A DNA stretch of 64,000 nt from an uncultured Clostridia bacterium (GTDB lineage Bacteria; Bacillota; Clostridia; Christensenellales; UBA3700): contig CALGRX010000020.1 in assembly GCA_937880755.1 (NCBI GenBank), positions 1 through 64,000 on the forward strand, in the 5' to 3' direction. The translations under genes and the position numbers were made by a program. The notes under the pieces are model-generated. The model worked only from the letters and a program-made list of their open reading frames with translations, was not told where the DNA came from and made no database searches. Below, piece by piece: positions 60,487 through 64,000 of this stretch (position 1 is the first letter of the stretch; each line of letters begins with the position of its first letter).

Positions 60487-60515
60487 ATAATAACAATAAA
60501 ATTTGGGATTGTCAA
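60487..60515 (-). promoter_or_regulatory. SigA promoter of the dcw cluster (mraZ)
   Basis: Minus strand TTGACA (60510-60515), 17-bp spacer, TATTAT (60487-60492), about 30 nt before the mraZ ATG. Confidence 0.75.
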
Positions 60516-60521
60516 TAACAA

Positions 60522-60539
60522 TTTTCCACTTTTTTCCAC
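60522..60539 (-). promoter_or_regulatory. Putative MraZ operator boxes
   Basis: Two GTGGAAAA copies exactly 10 bp apart on the minus strand (GTGGAAAAAAGTGGAAAA), six bases upstream of the -35. One-turn-spaced AAAGTGG-like repeats are the reported MraZ-binding pattern in Mollicutes; TGGG-type in E. coli. A third GTGGAAAA occurs at about 60619 on the other strand. Confidence 0.6.
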
Positions 60540-60863
60540 GATATAAAAACAAACATATGTTTATAAAGCATATTTTGTGTTAAAATAATATTTTTAGCAC
60601 AATATATTGTGTTTTAGGTGTGGAAAATCGTATTTTTTTGTAAAAAAATCCCAAAAAAATTTTTTATTTTTTTCTAAAAATAATCTTGAAAATATCGTAT
60701 TATTTATCCAAATTTCAATATTGGTGGTAAAAATCCCAAATTATCGTCTAATTCCCAAAATTCATTTTTCAGTATCCCAAAACCTTACATCTTGCTACCC
60801 TTCATAGAACAAAAGCGAGTTAGCGTGTTACCGTTAAGAAAATTTCACAAGAATAAGAAAAAT
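60540..60863. other. AT-rich regulatory-looking gap with repeated TTTGGGA motif
   Basis: No gene is seen. TTTGGGA (or TTTTGGGA) occurs four times on the minus strand: near 60646-60653, 60730-60737, 60751-60757 and 60773-60779; the last three are 19-22 bp apart. A plus-strand copy sits in the mraZ promoter spacer at about 60503. The block is more than 100 bp upstream of the promoter. Confidence 0.5.
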
Positions 60864-60891
60864 AGCTCACTAATTAGCAGGGAAGTGAGCT
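60864..60891 (-). terminator. Terminator-like hairpin downstream of the metallophosphoesterase
   Basis: Arms AGCTCACT / AGTGAGCT, 12-nt loop, then ATTTTTCTTATTCTT on the minus strand. It lies about 200 nt past the phosphoesterase stop and before the dcw promoter. Confidence 0.6.
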
Positions 60892-61027
60892 TATTTTGGT
60901 TGTATTGTATACTAGCGTTGCAAACACTGATATTATATTTACTTTAACTTTCCGATAGAAAAATATCACCTTGCATTCAGCAAAATATCACGCCGAAGGC
61001 ATATCGCTTGTCACAATGCAAATAGTT

Positions 61028-61061
61028 GTGGCGTAGCGATAAACCCCTATCGCTACGCCAC
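61028..61061. repeat. Perfect 14-bp inverted repeat
   Basis: Arms GTGGCGTAGCGATA (61028-61041) and its exact complement (61048-61061) flank a 6-nt loop AACCCC. No T-run follows on either strand. It lies 36 nt past the phosphoesterase stop and is GC-rich in an AT-rich gap; it may protect the mRNA 3' end or be an interspersed palindrome. Confidence 0.8.
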
Positions 61062-61096
61062 TTAAAGTCGCCTTTATAATATTTACGTATCAATAA

Positions 61097-61786
61097 TTAT
61101 AGTTCTTTGAGCAATACTAAGTTGTTGTCTACCAAGTCGCAAGACGACAAGTAGTACGGTATACCGTCTATCTCAACACACTTGACTGCCCTGCAATCCT
61201 TGCCGTGAAGATGACCGTACACCACCGCATCAACGTTATGTTCACTCAACAAACGAGTAAAATCATTTTCTTTCATATTGACGTCAAAGGGCGGATAATG
61301 ACACATTGCAACAACCCAATCACCCTCTTGTCTCATTTTTTCCATTTTTTCCAACGATAATTGAAGCCTCAGGCACTCTCTATTGATAATCTTATCGTCC
61401 TTATCCGCTCCGCTAAGCGCCCACAGTCTCGAGCCACATACGAGCGCCCTACCGACTCTAACGCAGTCGTTTTGCAGACACAATACGCTACTATCAATGA
61501 TAGATTTGACTTTACTTAGCGATGACCACCAATAGTCGTGATTGCCCTTGATGATAACCTTAGTTCCTTTTAGGTATGCTAGTTGGTCTAGGTCGGGTTT
61601 AGCTTCTTCTAACGACATACCCCAACTCAAATCACCACACAAAAGCACGAGGTCGTCGTCACCAACCTTGACGGCCCAATCGGCTTTGATTTTTTCCCAA
61701 TAGCCTTCCCAACTACTGCCGAAGATATCCATCGGCTTGTTGCAAGCGCTTGAGAGGTGTAAGTCGCTTATCGCAAATACCTTCAT
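61097..61786 (-). CDS. Calcineurin-like metallophosphoesterase
   Basis: A 229-residue phosphoesterase with the metal motifs DLHLS (7-11), LCGDLSWG, KGNHDYWW, MCHYPPFD and YGHLHGKD in the standard order. It resembles COG1768-type predicted phosphohydrolases; the substrate is unknown. The start at 61786 has GGAAGG four bases upstream. The 250 nt up to engB hold no gene. Confidence 0.88.
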   Translation of the reverse strand: MKVFAISDLHLSSACNKPMDIFGSSWEGYWEKIKADWAVKVGDDDLVLLCGDLSWGMSLEEAKPDLDQLAYLKGTKVIIKGNHDYWWSSLSKVKSIIDSSVLCLQNDCVRVGRALVCGSRLWALSGADKDDKIINRECLRLQLSLEKMEKMRQEGDWVVAMCHYPPFDVNMKENDFTRLLSEHNVDAVVYGHLHGKDCRAVKCVEIDGIPYYLSSCDLVDNNLVLLKEL

Positions 61787-62038
61787 TTTACCTTCCAATA
61801 TTCAATTATGTTAATTTACACCGTATCACTAGACACGCTCAGTCATACGCGTCTATTGCCTTACGTTGACGGATAAAATAACTTTTCGTAGCTCTAATAC
61901 GTTTTGCTATGTAGTTGAGTTTTTAACTAACCTCAACTATTCAACTTTTAATTATCAAAAATAATTATTGTTTATATATTTTGCAATATTATTATATTTT
62001 TTAAGCTATTTTAGAACTAAATATTCCAAAATAACTGC

Positions 62039-62632
62039 CTACGCGTTAGTAAGCAATCCTTCCATTCTATCCAAAGCTTGCGCCAATCCTTGCTTATTTT
62101 GACAAGAAATAACGACTATATCATCCACTCCAACGGCAAGAGCCGAAGCAATAATTTGCTTTTGTTTGGCTTGTTGCATCTTGGAGAGTTTGTCGCCTTT
62201 AGTGGCAATTATTGCAAAAGGCAAGTGATAATAATGCAGGTACGCCACCATCTGTTTGTCGAGTGCGTCGGGCGTTCTTCTGATATCTATCAGCACCAAT
62301 ACCCCCGCTATTCTTCCAAATCTGTTGGCTAGATACCCTTCTATCATACTGCCCCACTTTTTCTTTTCGTTATCATCCACCTTAGCAAAGCCGTAGCCGG
62401 GCAAATCTACCAACATAAACCGTCCGTCGTTGAAGTCAAAGTAGTTGATAAGCCTCGTTCTTCCGGGGGTTGACGAGGTCTTAGCAAGCCCCGATACTCC
62501 GGCTATCATATTGATAAAGGAAGACTTGCCTACGTTTGACTTGCCCGCAACCGCAATTTCGGGACAGCCGTAGTCCTTGCACGCTCTACTATCCGACTGT
62601 GAAACGACGAATTTTGCCTTTTTGATTATCAC
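62039..62632 (-). CDS. engB: Ribosome biogenesis GTPase EngB/YsxC
   Basis: A 197-residue circular TRAFAC GTPase: G1 GKSNVGKSSFIN, G2 TSSTPGRTR, G3 DLPGYGFAKV, G4 TKGDKLSK. It assists 50S assembly. The start overlaps lon by 4 nt; lon-engB is a common Firmicute pair. Confidence 0.96.
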   Translation of the reverse strand: MIIKKAKFVVSQSDSRACKDYGCPEIAVAGKSNVGKSSFINMIAGVSGLAKTSSTPGRTRLINYFDFNDGRFMLVDLPGYGFAKVDDNEKKKWGSMIEGYLANRFGRIAGVLVLIDIRRTPDALDKQMVAYLHYYHLPFAIIATKGDKLSKMQQAKQKQIIASALAVGVDDIVVISCQNKQGLAQALDRMEGLLTNA

Positions 62633-64000
62633 AGCCTACCTCCAAATACTATATCGAAGGCTTCCTGCACGTTGCTTACCAACCTAACGTCAAGTTTTTC
62701 TTTTACTACGCTAGGCATTTCGGCAAGGTCCTTTTCGTTTCTCGTAGGGATTATCACTTTACCAATGCCGTTTCTGACGCAAGCGAGCAGTTTTTCCTTG
62801 AGACCGCCTATAGGCAACACCTTGCCGCTAAGCGTAAGCTCTCCCGTCATTGCAACGTCGTTGTCTGCAGGGATTTGCGTATAAGCCGACAATAGCGAGC
62901 AAGCTATCGCTACGCCTGCCGATGGTCCGTCTTTTGGGGTAGCACCCTCGGGCGCGTGGATATGAACGTCGTTTTTGGTAAGCAAATCTTCACTCTTGCC
63001 CATAGTAGCCAATTTGTTTTTGACCACCGTCAAAGCAATCTTAGCAGACTCTTTCATCACGTCGCCCAAATTACCCGTCAAAGTCATATTACCCTTGCCA
63101 AAAGGTAGCAGTGTGCTCTCAATATTCATCACGACGCCGCCAACGCTCGTCCAAGCCAGTCCGTTGACTACCCCGCATTCTTTATCAAAATACTTCCCGC
63201 TACCGTCATACTTGGCTACCCCTAGGTACTCGTCCAAGTCTTTAGCCTGCACGTGGAAGCGTTTTCCTTGACTATCTTGCTCAATATTAGCAACTTTCAC
63301 GGCGATTTTTCGGCAAATAGACGCTATTTGTCTGTCCAATTCTCTCACACCCGATTCGCTCGTGTATTTTTGGATTACACCCACCAATGCGTCGTCGTCA
63401 AACACAACCTCACACCCCGACAATCCGTTGTTGGCGATTTGCTGAGGCACAAGGTATCTTTTGGCAATTTCCAACTTCTCTTCTTGAGTATATCCGCTCA
63501 TCTCTATCACTTCCATTCTGTCTAACAACGGTTGTTGGACGCCACTTAGAGTATTGGCTGTGATTATGAAAGTAACTTTGGACAAATCGTAAGGAATTTC
63601 CAAATAATGGTCTCTAAAATACTTGTTTTGCTTAGGGTCAAGCACCTCGAGTAACGCGCTCGAAGGGTCGCCGCCCACGCCACTTCCTATCTTATCTATC
63701 TCGTCAAGCAAAAACAAAGGGTTAGAATATTTGATATCACACAGACTATGGATAATTCTGCCCGGCATTGCGCCGACGTAAGTTCTTCTATGTCCTCTGA
63801 TTTCTGCTTCGTCCTTCATTCCGCCAAGGCTCATCTGCACTAATTCTTTACCTACAGCCCTTGCAATAGAGCGCGCAATAGAAGTTTTACCCACCCCCGG
63901 TGGTCCTACAAGACACAAAATCGGCGCGTCAATCTCGGGAGCTAATTTTTTGACGGCTATGTATTCCAAGACTCTTTGCTTAACATTTTCTATGCCGTAG
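62629..64000 (-). CDS. lon: ATP-dependent protease Lon (partial; 5' end beyond the window)
   Basis: The open frame runs off the right edge (the last readable residues are YGIENVKQRVLEYIAV), so about 456 C-terminal residues are present. Walker A is GPPGVGKTS, Walker B LFLLDEIDKIG, and the protease domain has the catalytic Ser in PKDGPSAG and Lys in VLPIGGLKEKLLA. The N-terminal substrate-binding domain lies outside. It degrades misfolded and regulatory proteins. Confidence 0.97.
   Translation of the reverse strand, partial: YGIENVKQRVLEYIAVKKLAPEIDAPILCLVGPPGVGKTSIARSIARAVGKELVQMSLGGMKDEAEIRGHRRTYVGAMPGRIIHSLCDIKYSNPLFLLDEIDKIGSGVGGDPSSALLEVLDPKQNKYFRDHYLEIPYDLSKVTFIITANTLSGVQQPLLDRMEVIEMSGYTQEEKLEIAKRYLVPQQIANNGLSGCEVVFDDDALVGVIQKYTSESGVRELDRQIASICRKIAVKVANIEQDSQGKRFHVQAKDLDEYLGVAKYDGSGKYFDKECGVVNGLAWTSVGGVVMNIESTLLPFGKGNMTLTGNLGDVMKESAKIALTVVKNKLATMGKSEDLLTKNDVHIHAPEGATPKDGPSAGVAIACSLLSAYTQIPADNDVAMTGELTLSGKVLPIGGLKEKLLACVRNGIGKVIIPTRNEKDLAEMPSVVKEKLDVRLVSNVQEAFDIVFGGRL

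Overview
The window is a 64 kb stretch of an AT-leaning, endospore-forming, clostridial-type Firmicute (Bacillota). The evidence is a complete eight-gene spoIIIA operon, spoIVB, spoIIGA-sigE, sigG, an uninterrupted sigK and a SpoVD-type PBP, together with an MEP isoprenoid pathway, a meso-DAP type MurE and Gram-positive gene order. Every recognised gene (69 proteins and RNase P RNA) lies on the minus strand, so transcription runs from high to low coordinates. The species cannot be named from sequence alone; an uncultured Clostridia lineage is the best guess.

Layout in transcription order. (1) 64000-61097: lon (5' end outside the window), engB and a metallophosphoesterase. (2) 60457-46837: a dcw cell-division and wall cluster: mraZ, rsmH, an unusual FtsL-position protein, spoVD, murE, mraY, murD, ftsW, murA, ftsQ, ftsA, ftsZ. 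It lacks murF, murG, murC and murB. (3) 46749-42151: the sporulation sigma block spoIIGA-sigE-sigG-ymxH, a 0.6 kb tandem-repeat island, nrdR, sigK, then rnpB (42105-41791). (4) 41508-36902: rarA, an ABC exporter pair, ruvX and a DUF1292 protein. (5) 36695-25649: rpsB-tsf-pyrH-frr-uppS-cdsA-dxr-rseP-ispG, a shortened polC-like gene, a small cysteine-rich protein, and rimP-nusA-ylxR-ylxQ-infB, continuing into rbfA-nrnA-truB-ribF-nfo. (6) 17413-350: pepQ-efp, spoIIIAA-AH, asp23-nusB-folD-xseA-xseB-ispA-dxs-tlyA-nadK-argR-recN-spoIVB. A 55-bp direct repeat fills the window's left edge.

The genes link growth (translation factors, RNA modification, isoprenoid and undecaprenyl supply, lipid II synthesis, division) to sporulation. 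SpoIIGA activates SigE, SigE is expected to drive spoIIIA and spoVD, the SpoIIIA complex and SpoIVB support SigG and SigK activation, and SigK carries an intact pro-sequence.

The points most worth following up are: a PolC-derived gene at the normal polC locus that keeps only the N-terminal, OB and exonuclease parts; a Tyr/Asn/Gln-rich, prion-like membrane protein in the ftsL position; four genes (nadK, rarA, ftsA, spoIIGA) with TATAAT exactly six bases before ATG and no Shine-Dalgarno, which predicts leaderless mRNAs; two hairpins that contain the ribosome-binding site of the next gene (spoIVB, ymxH); and two tandem repeat families of opposite orientation beside ymxH. Start codons were moved inward wherever a Shine-Dalgarno sequence or the family N-terminus supported it.
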